A stretch of 64,000 nucleotides of DNA from Streptomyces sp. Q6 (GCF_036967205.1 NZ_CP146022.1:186001-250000), one strand, 5' to 3'. Positions 8,911 through 18,619 are shown, counted from the stretch's first letter. Notes: a model not told the origin generated them from the letters alone. Made by a program: numbers and translations.

Positions 8911-9039
8911 CCCCAGTGGGCCACCGCCTACGCTGGCAGGTTCGCCTCGAACGGCCTCTCCGTCACCGACACCATGGCGCCCGAGCAAATGGCGAAGGAC
9001 CTGCAACGGCTGTCCCTCCCCTGCCAGGCACCGGGGTGA
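8911..9039 (+). pseudogene. Short gene remnant
   Basis: A 42-codon open stretch (QWATAYAGRFASNGLSVTDT... to a TGA at 9037) has good Streptomyces codon bias and protein-like composition but no start codon or RBS. It looks like the C-terminal tail of a lost gene. The parent family is not recognised. Confidence 0.35.
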
Positions 9040-9139
9040 GAGCCGGACGGCATGGGCTCCAGCCCGACCCACTCGGCATTCGTCACCTCACCCCGCCCCA
9101 CGCCAGGCACAACGAGTCGGCGATCAGGCAGTCACATGA

Positions 9140-9811
9140 TCAGCCGGATACCGACTGGACACCTTCGCTGCCGTAGGCCCGCAAGAACGTGTCCACCGCC
9201 GACCACGCGATCTCCCGCGTCTCGGCGACCCCCACCACCCGTGTGCCGAGCCGCGAGCGGGCCTCCATGGGGCCGGTGAGCAGGGCGAGGAACTGCTCGG
9301 CCGCACGCGCGGGATCCTCGGTGCGCAGCCATCCGGCGAGTGCCAGGCGTGCGAACCGGTCGGCCAGCGCCTCGCCGAGCCGCCCCGCCGTACGCGCCTG
9401 CACGACCTCCGCCAGGTCGGGGAACGCTGCGAGCTGGGCATACGTCAGCGCCCGCAGCGCACCGGCCCGTTCACCGCAGCACACCTTCAGCAGCCGGTAC
9501 GCGGTGTCCTCCAGCCGGGCCCGCAGATCGTCGCCCGGCTCGCGCAGCCGCTCGACGACAGCGAGGTTCTCCGCCATGACCAGGTCGGCCGCGGCCGCCA
9601 TCGCGTGCCGGAACAGATTCTCCTTGTCTCCGAGATGGTTGTAGACGGTCGGCTTGGCGACGCCGGCCTCGTCGGCGATCTCCCGCACACATGCCTGCGC
9701 GTATCCGCGCCGCGCGAACACGTCGAAGGCGGCGTCGAGGATGGCCTGCCGCTTGTCGATGCGCCCCCGAGGGGCGGGGCGTCCGGCGGCGGCCGTGGTC
9801 ACTGGCGTCAC
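9140..9811 (-). CDS. TetR-family regulator
   Basis: 223 residues. The N-terminal DNA-binding domain is complete (RQAILDAAFDVFARRGYAQACVREIADEAGVAKPTVYNHLGDKENLF) and is followed by an AefR-like ligand-binding domain. It is divergent from the Dabb-barrel gene, and two TGAACC-type palindromes lie between them, so it probably represses both itself and that gene. The start ATG at 9811 gives a short Pro/Arg-rich N-terminal arm typical of many TetR proteins. Confidence 0.9.
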   Translation of the reverse strand: MTPVTTAAAGRPAPRGRIDKRQAILDAAFDVFARRGYAQACVREIADEAGVAKPTVYNHLGDKENLFRHAMAAAADLVMAENLAVVERLREPGDDLRARLEDTAYRLLKVCCGERAGALRALTYAQLAAFPDLAEVVQARTAGRLGEALADRFARLALAGWLRTEDPARAAEQFLALLTGPMEARSRLGTRVVGVAETREIAWSAVDTFLRAYGSEGVQSVSG

Positions 9812-9842
9812 GGCGGCAGACTACCGCCGCCCCGGGCCGAGT

Positions 9843-9916
9843 TGAACCCGCTGGTTCATTTTCCGGAACCCGTGTTATCCGACCAGTCGGACCATTAACT
9901 TGAACCAGTGAGTTCA
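9843..9916. promoter_or_regulatory. Twin palindromic operators between TetR and Dabb genes
   Basis: Site 1 is TGAACC-N4-GGTTCA at 9843-9858 (perfect). Site 2 is TGAACC-N4-AGTTCA at 9901-9916 (one mismatch). Their centres are 58 bp apart. They sit next to the TetR start and just before the AAAGGAG of the Dabb gene, as expected for a repressor that controls both promoters. Confidence 0.7.
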
Positions 9917-9944
9917 GATTGAGGAGATCCGAAAGGAGCGCCAC

Positions 9945-10373
9945 ATGATCGTGAACACCCTGCGATTCAGCTTCAAGGACGGCACGTCGGAAGCGGACAA
10001 GGAGGCGGTGCTCGCCGCGATGCGTCGGACGGCGAGCACGGAGCCGGTCGCGTTCGCGACCGTCGGCCGGTACTTCGGCGACCCCGCCGAAGGCTTCACG
10101 CACGTGTACTGCGCGGGCGTCCCGAACCTGGCCGCTCTGGAGCGCTACCTGCACGAACCGGCGCACATCGAAGGGGACTGGCTGATCATCCCGCACCTTC
10201 AGCAGCTCGCCGCGTTCCGCTTCTCGGACGATCCCGACCCGGATCTGGACGCCAGGATCCTCGCCCTGCACACCCACAAGGTCGAGATGTACCCGGAGTG
10301 GGGCCGCCTGCTGAACGCGATCCCGGGTGCGAAGGGGGCATTCGGCGACGGCACCGCCCGACGGGCGAGCTGA
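9945..10373 (+). CDS. Dabb (stress-responsive alpha/beta barrel) family protein
   Basis: 142 residues. The opening MIVNTLRFSFKDGTSEADKEAVLAAMR and the central YLHEPAHIEGDWLIIPHLQQLAAFRF strand-helix pattern match dimeric A/B-barrel proteins of the Dabb family. Some members are enzymes, such as polyketide cyclases or olivetolic-acid-type cyclases; most are uncharacterised. A strong AAAGGAG lies 6 nt before the start. Expected to be de-repressed when the TetR protein binds its ligand. Confidence 0.8.
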   Translation: MIVNTLRFSFKDGTSEADKEAVLAAMRRTASTEPVAFATVGRYFGDPAEGFTHVYCAGVPNLAALERYLHEPAHIEGDWLIIPHLQQLAAFRFSDDPDPDLDARILALHTHKVEMYPEWGRLLNAIPGAKGAFGDGTARRAS

Positions 10374-10446
10374 GTCGTGTCCGGCGGATCGGGTCGCAGG
10401 CGCGGGTCCGACGCGACCTGATCCGCCGGACGGGCCCTAAGAGCCC

Positions 10447-10463
10447 GTGTGATGTCGTGATCA
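10447..10463. mobile_element. Relic IS5-like terminus
   Basis: GTGTGATGTCGTGATCA here matches 16 of 17 bases of the IS5-family end at 11117-11133, in the same orientation. No transposase accompanies it, so it is a solo end left by an older element. Confidence 0.5.
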
Positions 10464-10613
10464 ATCGGCTGCCGGGCGGAGAGCCGGGGAGTCCCCTTCG
10501 AGGAACTCGGCAGGGAAGCAATCGCGGAGGACCGCCCGTCAGCGGCCGGTTCGCCCGTTCCTGCTCGCTGCGGCGGGGTATCCACGATGACGGGCAGGGC
10601 CCATGATGGCGGC

Positions 10614-11111
10614 ATGGCTGCCGGCGAAGACCTGCTCTGGGACGCGGACGACAAGAGCATGCAGATGGTTCCGCGGCTCCGGCGCATCGGGGTGACGGCC
10701 GGCTGCCTCGGCTTCCTCGGCCTGCTGCTGTGGACGGACTCGAACGCCACATGGGTCCTCTACGCAGGTGTCCTCTACCTGCTCGGGGAGATCGCGTACT
10801 GGGCGTGGGACCGACGGCGTCTGGTCGAGGCGCGCGTTGTCCCGGGCGAAGCCGACGGCCCTGCCAGACTCCGCCTCCGCCGCGTCGGCGGGCGGATCAC
10901 CGAACACGACCCCCACCACGTAGCCCGTGTCCTCCTCATCCACGACAACGTCCTGGACCTGGCGAAACTCCGCCTGAGCCTGCACGGCAGACAGCTCCTC
11001 TTCGGACGCCCGGGCCGCCCCCCGGCCCTCACGACATGGCGCCACACATGCCCGAAAGCCAAAGTCGGCGACAGAGCCGCCCATTGGGGCATGCCAGGAA
11101 TCCCCGACTAG
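10614..11111 (+). CDS. Hypothetical membrane protein
   Basis: 165 residues with two hydrophobic segments (about 27-38 and 45-62) and a long polar C-terminal half with RLRLRRVGGRITEHDPHHVARVLLI. The start could be ATG 10587 or 10614; the latter gives MAAGEDLLWDADD and is preferred on codon bias, though neither has a strong RBS. Its stop codon TAG lies in the CTAG at which the IS5 element begins, so the C-terminus may be native. Family not recognised. Confidence 0.5.
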   Translation: MAAGEDLLWDADDKSMQMVPRLRRIGVTAGCLGFLGLLLWTDSNATWVLYAGVLYLLGEIAYWAWDRRRLVEARVVPGEADGPARLRLRRVGGRITEHDPHHVARVLLIHDNVLDLAKLRLSLHGRQLLFGRPGRPPALTTWRHTCPKAKVGDRAAHWGMPGIPD

Positions 11112-12110
11112 GGCCTGTGTGACGTCGTGATCAGGTGGTTGTCTTCAGGAGGTCGTTGATCCAGATCATCGAGGCGCGGAGGTGGAGGCCGGCGAGGTAG
11201 CTTTCGGGCATCTTGTCGTATCGAGTCGCGATGCCCCGCCAGGCTTTCAGCTTGTTGATCAGGCGCTCGACGGTGTTCCGTTCCTTGTAGAGATCGGCAT
11301 CGTGGCATGTGGGCCGGCTACCCCGGCTGCCCTTCTTCTTCCTGTTGGCGGCCTGGTCCTTCTTCTCCGGGATGACTGCCTTGATGTTGCGTTTGCGCAG
11401 GTAGGCGCGGTTGGCGCGGGATGAGTAGGCCTTGTCCGCGGCGACAGCCCCAGGCCGGGTCCGGGGACGGCCGACCGGTAGACGGACCCGGACCTTCTGC
11501 TGCAGCACGGGGACGAACTGCGGGCTGTCGGCGGCCTGCCCCGCGGTCAGGACGAACGACAACGGACGGCACTTGCGGTCCGCGGCGAGATGAACCTTGC
11601 TCGTCAGCCCGCCACGGGACCTGCCAAGCAGGGCTTCCTTCAGGCGGAGTCTGCACCGCCGCCTGATGCGCCGCTGCTCTTCCCGCTCGGGGCCGGCACC
11701 GCTGTCCTGCCCGTTCTGTTCCGGCGGGCCGCCCCCTTTTGCCGGGCCCGCTCCTGCTCGGCGGCGGCTTCCTCGAGAGCGTCCATGACCTCCCTGCCGA
11801 TGCATATCCCGGCAGCGTCGTGGTGAGCGCGGGCGGTGGTGGAGTCCACGCCGACCAGGGACAAGTCAGCCTTCCCCTGGCGGGCGGCTTCAGAGATCAC
11901 GCCTTCCAGCAGTGCGGTGAAGACGCCGGCGTCCCTCCAGACCCGGAAGCGGCCGTAGACCGTCGGCCACGGGCCGAACTCACCTGGCATCTCCCGCCAC
12001 TGACTACTGGTACGGAACCGCCAGATCACCCCCTCGAACTGCTCACGCAGCCGCTCGGGGGACGGACCGTTGGCTTTGTTCACGAGAATGGGTTCTGGTC
12101 CAATTCTTGT
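11112..12110 (-). mobile_element. Partial IS5-family (IS427-like) element
   Basis: The left end starts immediately after a CTAG (11108-11111), with GGGCCTGTGTGACGTCGTGA as the terminal repeat. The transposase reads on the minus strand. No matching inverted repeat is visible at the other side, where the transposase N-terminus is also missing, so the element is truncated near 12085-12110. Confidence 0.75.
11131..12083 (-). pseudogene. IS5-family transposase, two frames, N-terminally truncated
   Basis: Two overlapping minus-strand frames (12083-11640 and 11805-11131). The first holds the first DDE aspartate (GVDSTTARAHHDAAG); the second holds AADKAYSSRANRAYL and RNTVERLINKLKAWRGIATRYDK with the catalytic Glu. 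IS427-group elements normally join two frames by programmed -1 frameshifting, so the overlap alone is not damage. However, the usual first 30-40 residues are absent, because an in-frame stop lies just upstream of the GTG at 12083. It is therefore probably inactive. Confidence 0.8.
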
Positions 12111-12187
12111 GGAGCCTCACGGATAGTGATGTCAGTGGTGTGTGGTGGGATGGCCGGACTCTGCTGTTGATCCGCTGGGAGACCGTT

Positions 12188-12466
12188 GTGACGTCCTCGT
12201 ATCCGTCCCTGACTCGTGCCTTGGCCGAGGCTTTGGTCGATGCCCTGTGGTTCATCGACGGCAGCGAAGACGAGCAGATGGATCAGGACGACGCGGTCAA
12301 GGTCATGGAGGGCGTTGCCCACGTGGTCAGCACGCTGCCGAGTGATCAGCAGCAGGAGCTGATCGCCCTGCTCGGGGAGATGGCAGCTGCCGAGACCAAC
12401 CCCGCTCGCCGTGAATTCCTGGAGGAGTTTCCGGAGGGCTTCGGGCTCATCGACGATCTGCCCTGA
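12188..12466 (+). CDS. Small acidic hypothetical protein
   Basis: 92 residues from a GTG with GGGAGA 5 nt upstream. Strongly acidic (GSEDEQMDQDD near the N-terminus, EEFPEGFGLIDDLP at the C-terminus) and helical. Size, charge and location among IS elements resemble orphan immunity or antitoxin-type genes, but no known motif is seen and no toxin neighbour remains. Function unknown. Confidence 0.55.
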   Translation: MTSSYPSLTRALAEALVDALWFIDGSEDEQMDQDDAVKVMEGVAHVVSTLPSDQQQELIALLGEMAAAETNPARREFLEEFPEGFGLIDDLP

Positions 12467-12568
12467 AGGATCTCAGCCTGCTGTGCAAGGCAAGCACCAA
12501 ACCGTGCGGTGGCGGGTGATCCTCCACCCAGACTCATCACCATGAACTCGACGATGTTGGATAGCGGC

Positions 12569-12910
12569 ATGGTGAGACGCAAGAAGGAGAAGAAGAAGCG
12601 GCCCGCCTGGGGCATTCCGAAGGGGATCTTCCTGATTGCGACGCCGGAGGGCTGGCGCACCAGCGTCCTCACCGAAAGCGGAAATCTCTGCGGTCGGCTG
12701 GACGTGCCGATCAACACCGACCCGCAGGACGCGCGGGCCGCAACGGCGGTGATGGTGACGGAACTCACGCGCGACTTCCACGACACCGACGTCGAGGTGA
12801 GCTGGGATCCGCCCCGGGAGCCTTGGTCATCGACTGCCCAAGTCACCCTCGCCGCCGATGACGAACCGCCTTCGCCGGAGCCGAATGGTAAACGGCAAAC
12901 TCAGGAATAG
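12569..12910 (+). CDS. Hypothetical protein
   Basis: 113 residues. A very basic N-terminus (MVRRKKEKKKRP) precedes a compact domain (IFLIATPEGWRTSVLTESGNLCGRLDVP... VEVSWDPPREPW). Alternative starts at 12509 and 12542 lack an RBS. The gene converges with the ISL3 transposase: its stop (12908-12910) overlaps the transposase 3' end, so its last residues may derive from IS DNA. Family not recognised. Confidence 0.5.
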   Translation: MVRRKKEKKKRPAWGIPKGIFLIATPEGWRTSVLTESGNLCGRLDVPINTDPQDARAATAVMVTELTRDFHDTDVEVSWDPPREPWSSTAQVTLAADDEPPSPEPNGKRQTQE

Positions 12911-14495
12911 AGCAGGACGCGCTTGCGGAGGAGTTCGAAGCCGGCTCGGCCGAACATCTGACGCTTCAGCATCTTGATCCGGTTGACATGGCCTTCGACG
13001 ACTCCGGAGTTCCACGGCTGCGAGAGTCCGGCGATGACGGCGTCGAGGTCGCCTTCCAGGTGCCGGGCGAATCGCTGGAGGCTGGGCAGGTCGGTGGAGG
13101 TTGCCGCTTCGATCCATGCCGGCAGTTGGTGGCCCTGCAGCTGGGTGAGCGTGTGGGCGAAGGAGCGCACATGCTCGGTGAGTGCGTCCAGTTCGGGGCA
13201 GCCGGCCAGTACGGCCTTGAGCTGGAGCCGGTCGCTCTCGGCCAGGGCGTCGGGGCGGGTGAGGATCCAGCGGGTGACGGCGCGGGTGGATGGCGTCCGG
13301 GGCCGACCGGCTGGGGCTTGCCACGTAGGTTCCGTCTGACGTAGGCGCGGACGTTGCCGTAGCCGTCCGGGTAGCCCTGTGCCTTGATCTCTTCCCACAA
13401 TTTCCAGGCGTTGGTGCAGCCTTCCTGCCATCGCTGGTCGAGGTAGGGCTTGTAGGCGTCGAGCTCGGTGAGGCGGCTTTGCCACTGTCCGGTGAACAGT
13501 TGCTCCGGCTCGGTGGCGCGGGAGAAGCGGAGGACGGTGTTGAGGCCCATGCCGAGCTGCCGGGCGATGGCCCGCTTGCTGTGACCGGCGGCCAGCAGCG
13601 CGTGGATGGCGGAGTGCTTAGCGCGAGTGCGTTCGGCGAACCGGTGGCCCGTTGGCCACGGCGAGGACGCGGGCGACTCCGACACCTGGTCTGCCACCAC
13701 CGGTGATTCGGGTGCAGGTCGCAGGCAGGCACGTTGCCGGTAGACGCACTTCTCGGCGGTTTCCCCGAGGTTGTGCCAGAGATGCCATCGGTCGGCGACC
13801 TGCACGGCTTGAGGAGCGCCGCGGGTAGCGCCCTCCGCGTAGAAGAGGGCCCGGTCCCGGCAGATGATCTCGATTTCGGGTCGTTCGGACAGCCAGGCCG
13901 CGAGGGTGTCTGCTTCCCGGTCCGGAAGGAGGTCCACCGGACGGCGTGTCTCGACGTCGACGAGAACAGTTCCGTAGATCCGGCCCCTGCGCTGAGCGTA
14001 TTCGTCGACGCCCAGCACGCGCGGCGTGGCGGTGGGCGGATCCGGCAGCGAGGTGATCAGCCTCAGCAACGTGTTCCGGCTGACCCGTACGCCGAAGGCG
14101 TCGGACATTCGGGCGCCAGCCCGTCCCGCGAGCGCGAGACCGACGGATACGAGCGTCGATCGCAACCGTTCAGTCCGACGCCCGAACCGACGGGTGAGTT
14201 CGGGCACCTGCTCGGCAAACGTCTTGCGCGGGCAGGAGCCCTCCACGCAGAGGAACCGACGCACCCGCAACGACAGGACGACAAGCTTGCCTGACGTGGG
14301 TAGATCACGGGGAAACCGCGGGTAGGAGCCGTGTATTCGACTCGACCAGCACCCGCAGCCCGAACAGGCTGCCCGCCTGGCCGTGGACTGGGCCTCCACT
14401 CTTACGACAGCGTCAACTACGTCGACCGACTCCACCGACATGTTCTCCACCGAACCGAACAGCAGCTCTTCCAGCTGCGGCTGCACGTTGTTCAC
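12901..14495 (-). pseudogene. ISL3-family transposase, frameshifted
   Basis: About 530 codons. The N-terminal zinc-ribbon (CSGCGCW) and second Cys pair region (CVEGSCPRKTF), the TPRVLGVDEYAQRRGRIYGTVLVD catalytic core and the C-terminal PWNSGVVEGHVNRIKMLKRQMFGRAGF are all typical of ISL3. The frame breaks at about 13313-13316, where the minus strand reads CCCC and a fifth C would restore continuity. The start is taken as GTG 14495. Clear terminal inverted repeats were not found, so element borders are unresolved. Confidence 0.82.
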
Positions 14496-14560
14496 GGCGC
14501 AGAACTGTCGATCAACGCTTTGCGCGACAGGCTTCAGGAACTCCCGGCCGCCCCGGAGCG

Positions 14561-15046
14561 CTATTGCAGCCGTCCCTCGCCCGACCGTTTCGTGTCCTCC
14601 TCGGGCAGGTGCACGTCGTTGACGGAGATGTTCACTTCGACGACTTCGAGGCCTGTCATGCGTTCCACCGCCGCGATCACGTTCTCGCGCACATCCGCGG
14701 CGACGTCGGTGATGCTCACGCCGTACTCCACGACGATCTCCAGGTCGATGGCGGTCTGCTTCTCGCCGACCTCGACCTTGACGCCGCGCCCCGCGCTGGA
14801 GCGTCCCCCGGGGACCCGTTCCCGCATCGCACCCATGGTGCGGCTGAACCCGCCGCCCAGTGCGTGGATTCCGGGCACTTCGCTTGCCGCGATCCCCGCG
14901 ATCTTCTCCACGACTCCGTCCGCGATCGTCGTCCTGCCGCGGGTCGCCGCCGGGCCCCTGGCCCCGGCGTGCAGCGTCGTGCCGACGGCGGTGCGGGGCT
15001 CGTCGGGTTGGGCGTTGTACTGTGTCTGGCTGCTCGGCTCTGTCAC
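14561..15046 (-). CDS. Asp23/Gls24-family envelope stress response protein
   Basis: 161 residues. Residues about 30-145 match the Asp23 domain: RGRTTIADGVVEKIAGIAASEVPGI, a variable loop, VKVEVGEKQTAIDLEIVVEYGVSI, and VRENVIAAVERMTGLEVVEVNISVNDVHLP. Asp23 proteins are membrane-associated envelope-stress factors and often form clusters in Streptomyces. A GTG at 15046 is chosen because AAGAAGGTGG lies 8 nt upstream. The ISL3 element sits 65 bp after the stop and has probably separated it from former operon partners. Confidence 0.88.
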   Translation of the reverse strand: MTEPSSQTQYNAQPDEPRTAVGTTLHAGARGPAATRGRTTIADGVVEKIAGIAASEVPGIHALGGGFSRTMGAMRERVPGGRSSAGRGVKVEVGEKQTAIDLEIVVEYGVSITDVAADVRENVIAAVERMTGLEVVEVNISVNDVHLPEEDTKRSGEGRLQ

Positions 15047-15581
15047 GTCGACGCCACCTTCTTGGAATTTCACGGACTCTCGGCCCCCGAGCGACCTGCG
15101 GTCGCCGCATGCTGTACCGGTCTCCAAGTACCGTGTAGCACAGCGAGCATGCACACAGGTACCGCCAAATCCCGCTCGCCGTCCAGCACTTGGGAACGGG
15201 CGGAGCCTCGGCCGACGTGCGGCGCAGGATGGGGACCGGTCCGAGAGTACGGACGTCCTGGTCATCGGCGGGGCCGCCGTCGCTCAGCGCGGATGGCTGC
15301 GGGGAGCGGACCTTCTTCGTCCGATCGCCCGGTGCCCCCCGTTACCTTTTCCGTGGCTCCGCAATGGGGCCTCCGGCCTTCGGGTCCGGCATGACTTCCC
15401 CCCCCTTGTTGTTCATGATCCGGGGGGGGGTGGTGTCACCGGGTCCGGAGGCATCGACGGACCGCTGATGAGGGGCTTGAGCACCGGCTTCACCCGAGCC
15501 GGAAGAGCTCTCCGTAACGTGGATGTGGCAGCTCGGTGCCGAGGCAAGGCCGGACGAAAGCGTGAGTGGAGGGGCCTGCAC
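15047..15581. other. Intergenic region with homopolymer hairpin
   Basis: No gene recognised. At about 15399-15430 a run of eight C is followed, after 15 nt, by a run of nine G, giving a potential G:C hairpin. The interval is the upstream region of both the Asp23 gene (minus) and the IS110 transposase (plus). Confidence 0.5.
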
Positions 15582-16498
15582 GTGATCGACACCGGCGACA
15601 TCGACGTCTTCCTCGGCCTGGACGTCGGCAAGGGCGAACACCACGCCACCGCCGTCACCCCGGCCGGGAAGAATGGCGAGGACGAGACGATCGCCGAGCT
15701 GGAGATGATCGTCGGGTTCGACGACGACCTGGCCGGTGAGGCCACCCGCGTCGCCAACCGGCTGCACGGCCTGCTGACCCAGATCCATCCGTCTCTGGAA
15801 CGGGTGCTGGGACCGCGGTTGCAGCACCCTGCCGTCCTGGCCTTGCTGGAGCGGTTCGGCTCACCAGCACAGATACGCAAGGCGGGCCGTCGGCGGCTGG
15901 TCACGCTGCTGCGGCCGAAGGCGCCGAGGATGGCCGAGCGGCTGGTCGAGGAGATCTTCGCCGCGCTGGACGAGCAGGCCGTCACCGTTCCGGGGACCGA
16001 AGCGGCCGCGTTGATCGTCCCGAGTCTGGCCGGATCGCTCGCCGCCGTGCTCGATCAGCGCAAGCTGCTGGCCGGGCGGATCGAGGAACTGCTGGAGGAC
16101 CACCCTCATTCGAAGGTCCTGACGTCCATGCCGGGCATCGGCGTCAGGACCGGAGCCCGCATCCTGATCGAGGTCGGCGACGGCAGCACCTTCCCGACCG
16201 CCGGCCACCTCGCCGCATACGCCGGACTCGCCCCGCGACCCGCAGTTCCGGGTCGTCGATCCGCGGTGAACAGCCCTCCCGGAGGGGAAACAAGCAGCTC
16301 AAGCGGGCCTTCTTCCTCTCCGCGTTCGCCGCTCTGGGTGACCCGGCATCGCGGGCCTACTACGACAAGAAGATCGCCCAGGGCAAGCACCACACCCAGG
16401 CCCTGCTCTGCCTCGCCCGCCGCAGGGCCGACGTCCTGTTCGCGATGCTCCGCGACGGAACCTTCTATGAACCGCAGCCGTCGGCCGCAGTCACCTGA
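15582..16498 (+). pseudogene. IS110-family transposase, internally deleted and frameshifted
   Basis: The start (GTG 15582 after GGAGGGG) gives the usual IDTGDIDVFLGLDVGKGEHH. After VTPAGKNG the sequence jumps to DETIAELEMIVGFDDDLAGEATR, so roughly 90-100 residues that carry most of the DEDD catalytic domain are missing. Downstream, the C-terminal Tnp_20 domain is normal (LTSMPGIGVRTGARILIEVGDG), then a 1-base loss near 16241 (CCGCGACC instead of a CCGGCGACC-like order) shifts the frame. The correct tail (KQLKRAFFLSAFAAL... YYDKKIAQGKHHTQALLCLARRRAD) continues in the +2 frame to the TGA at 16498. Clearly inactive. Confidence 0.85.
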
Positions 16499-16976
16499 CC
16501 TGCGGGTCTGCGAGGAGGACGATTCGATCGGCCTCGACGTCGAAGCCGATCACCGGATGGCCATCGTCGCCCTCCGGGTCCATCAGCACGGGCTTACCCA
16601 GCCGCCGACCGATCTCCCGGAGGAAGTCGCAGAACACATCCAGTCGCTCCTGGCCCTGCAACTCCCGCAGGTCGACGTCGAAGTCGACTTCATCGGCAGC
16701 ATGGAAGCGGAAGATCGCCAACACGTCGGCAGTCGGCCAGACATGCAGGTCCGGGCACTCGGCATCCGCCGGGCGGGACAGCACGGCCTCCGCCCGGGGC
16801 ACTGGAAGCACCGTCTCTCCCTCGGAGTACTGGCGCTTCCAGCCCTTCTCTGCGACAAGATCAAGGACCGTCTGCCAGTCCTCCACCGAGGCATCCGGGA
16901 CACGCACGTCCGGCAGCGACCCCATCAAGTCCGGGTCGAAGAAGCACTTCACGTCATCCCACAGCAGATCAGCCAC
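16491..16976 (-). CDS. Acidic hypothetical protein
   Basis: 161 residues from a GTG at 16976. Acidic, with WDDVKCFFDPDLMGSLPDVRVPDASVEDWQTVLDLV and a C-terminal domain (FHAADEVDFDVDLRELQGQERLDVFCDFLREIGRRLGKPV). The arrangement resembles immunity or effector-linked orphan proteins of actinobacteria, but no named family is recognised. Its 3' end overlaps the IS110 relic by 8 bp, so the insertion abuts or slightly altered its C-terminus. Confidence 0.6.
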   Translation of the reverse strand: MADLLWDDVKCFFDPDLMGSLPDVRVPDASVEDWQTVLDLVAEKGWKRQYSEGETVLPVPRAEAVLSRPADAECPDLHVWPTADVLAIFRFHAADEVDFDVDLRELQGQERLDVFCDFLREIGRRLGKPVLMDPEGDDGHPVIGFDVEADRIVLLADPQVR

Positions 16977-17567
16977 CCCGCCATGCTGCCCCGGCTCACC
17001 GACTCGACGCACCCCCCGTTTCCCTTGACCAAAGTCATAGGGGCCCCCCGGAGGAACCTGGAGACGGTGCCGCCAGGGACGCGGATGATCGAGCTGACCG
17101 GTTGCGCATTCCAGCTCACGGGAGTCTCGGACGTTCCAGGACCGGATGGACCGGATGGACCGGGTGAGCCGGATGGACCGGATCACCTCATGGATCTTCT
17201 TTCCAGTGCCCTGGCGCCTTCCCCACGACGTGCGGCAAGGCATCACGTCGACTCTCGCCGACCCTGCCGGGCGGGATGCTGTGACGGCCGGACCCGTGCC
17301 GTCGAGGGAGGCCGCGGACGGTGGCCGGTTCGCCGGTGACGGCACCGGGAGCGGAGTCCCTCGCGAAATGTCCCACCGTCGCCGTCGGACCGCGCCGATC
17401 TCGTCCGGAGGCCCGGCCAGAAGGAAGGCAGGAGGAACAACCATGGAGCTGCCGGGTTTGCGAGCCGCGGCGCGGGCTACTCGGTTCGAGCGTTCGAGGC
17501 CGGCCCGGACGAAGGCACCGGCAAGTTGGGACAACAGCTACTGGTGCCGCCCTCGGCCGCCGCTAGC
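16977..17567. other. Intergenic region with 9-bp tandem repeat
   Basis: No gene recognised over 590 bp. At 17142-17182 the unit CCGGATGGA is repeated, with one diverged copy (CCGGGTGAG). The region holds the promoter of the preceding minus-strand gene and ends at the CTAG (17563-17566) that flanks the IS481 element. Confidence 0.5.
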
Positions 17568-18619
17568 TGTATTGATCACGAGCGTTGTTGACACTGGCGG
17601 GTCTTGAACATGGCGAAGACCTCCGATGTGGTGGAGGTGTCTAGGACTGCACCACACGGAGGTCTTCGTGTCCCACCGTAATGCCCGGCTGACCGTGCAC
17701 GGCAGGCGCCTGCTGGTCGAACGTGCCGCGTCCGGCCGTCCCGTCGCCCATGTCGCCGCCGAGATGGGCATCTCGCGGGCGACCGCCCATAAATGGCTCC
17801 GGCGGTGGCGAGCCGAGGGCGGGGCGGGCCTGGCCGACCGCTCCAGCAGGCCTTTGACGACACCGCACCGGACCCCGGCGAGTATCGAGGCCGACGTCTG
17901 CCGGCTGCGGACCGACCGCAAGCTCGGGCCGGCCCGGATCGGCCCGATCCTGGGACTGCCCGCCTCGACCGTGCACCGCGTTCTGACCCGCCACCGGCTG
18001 AACCGGCTGTCCTGGATGGACCGGCCGACCGGCACCGTGATCCGCCGTTACGAACGCGACCGGCCCGGCGAACTGATCCACATCGACGTGAAGAAACTCG
18101 GCCGGATTCCCGACGGCGGCGGCCACAAGGCCCTGGGCCGCCAGGCCGGCCGCGTCACCCGCAACAACATGGGTTACGACTACATCCACTCGGCCGTCGA
18201 CGACCACTCCCGCCTCGCCTACAGCGAGATCCACCCGGACGAGAAGGTCGCGACCTGCGCGGCCTTCCTCACCCGGGCCGCCGCGTTCTTCGCCGAGATG
18301 GGCATCACCCGCATCGAACGCGTGCTGACGGACAACGCCTGGGCCTACCGCAAGGGCCTGGCCTGGAAGAACGTCCTGGCCGAACTCGGCGCGAGTGGCA
18401 AGCTCACCCGCGCCTACCGGCCCCAGACCAACGGCAAGGTCGAACGCTTCAACCGCACCCTGCTCGAGGAATGGGCCTACCTGCGGCTCTACACCTCAAA
18501 CGACGAACGCACCGCGGCCCTGGCAGACTTCCTGCACACCTACAACCACCACCGCAGCCACACCGCACTCGGCGGCCAGCCACCCATCACCCGCGTCAAC
18601 AACCCTGCGGGTCAATACA
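17568..18619 (+). mobile_element. IS481-family element, complete
   Basis: Terminal inverted repeats start TGTATTGA (17568) and end TCAATACA (18619); beyond these the arms share GTTGTTGAC at matched positions. The element is flanked on both sides by CTAG (17563-17566 and 18621-18624), consistent with the NCTAGN target known for IS481 itself. About 1.05 kb with one intact transposase. Confidence 0.9.

Noticed and set aside
12966-15110. A 714-codon minus-strand frame
   Set aside because: Its first 200 codons are an out-of-frame reading of the Asp23 gene; only the ISL3 transposase part (from 14495) is genuine.
14331-17339. A 1002-codon plus-strand open frame
   Set aside because: It runs antisense to the ISL3 transposase start, Asp23 and the 16491 gene and includes the IS110 relic; high-GC DNA creates such frames. 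Only the IS110 portion is real coding sequence.
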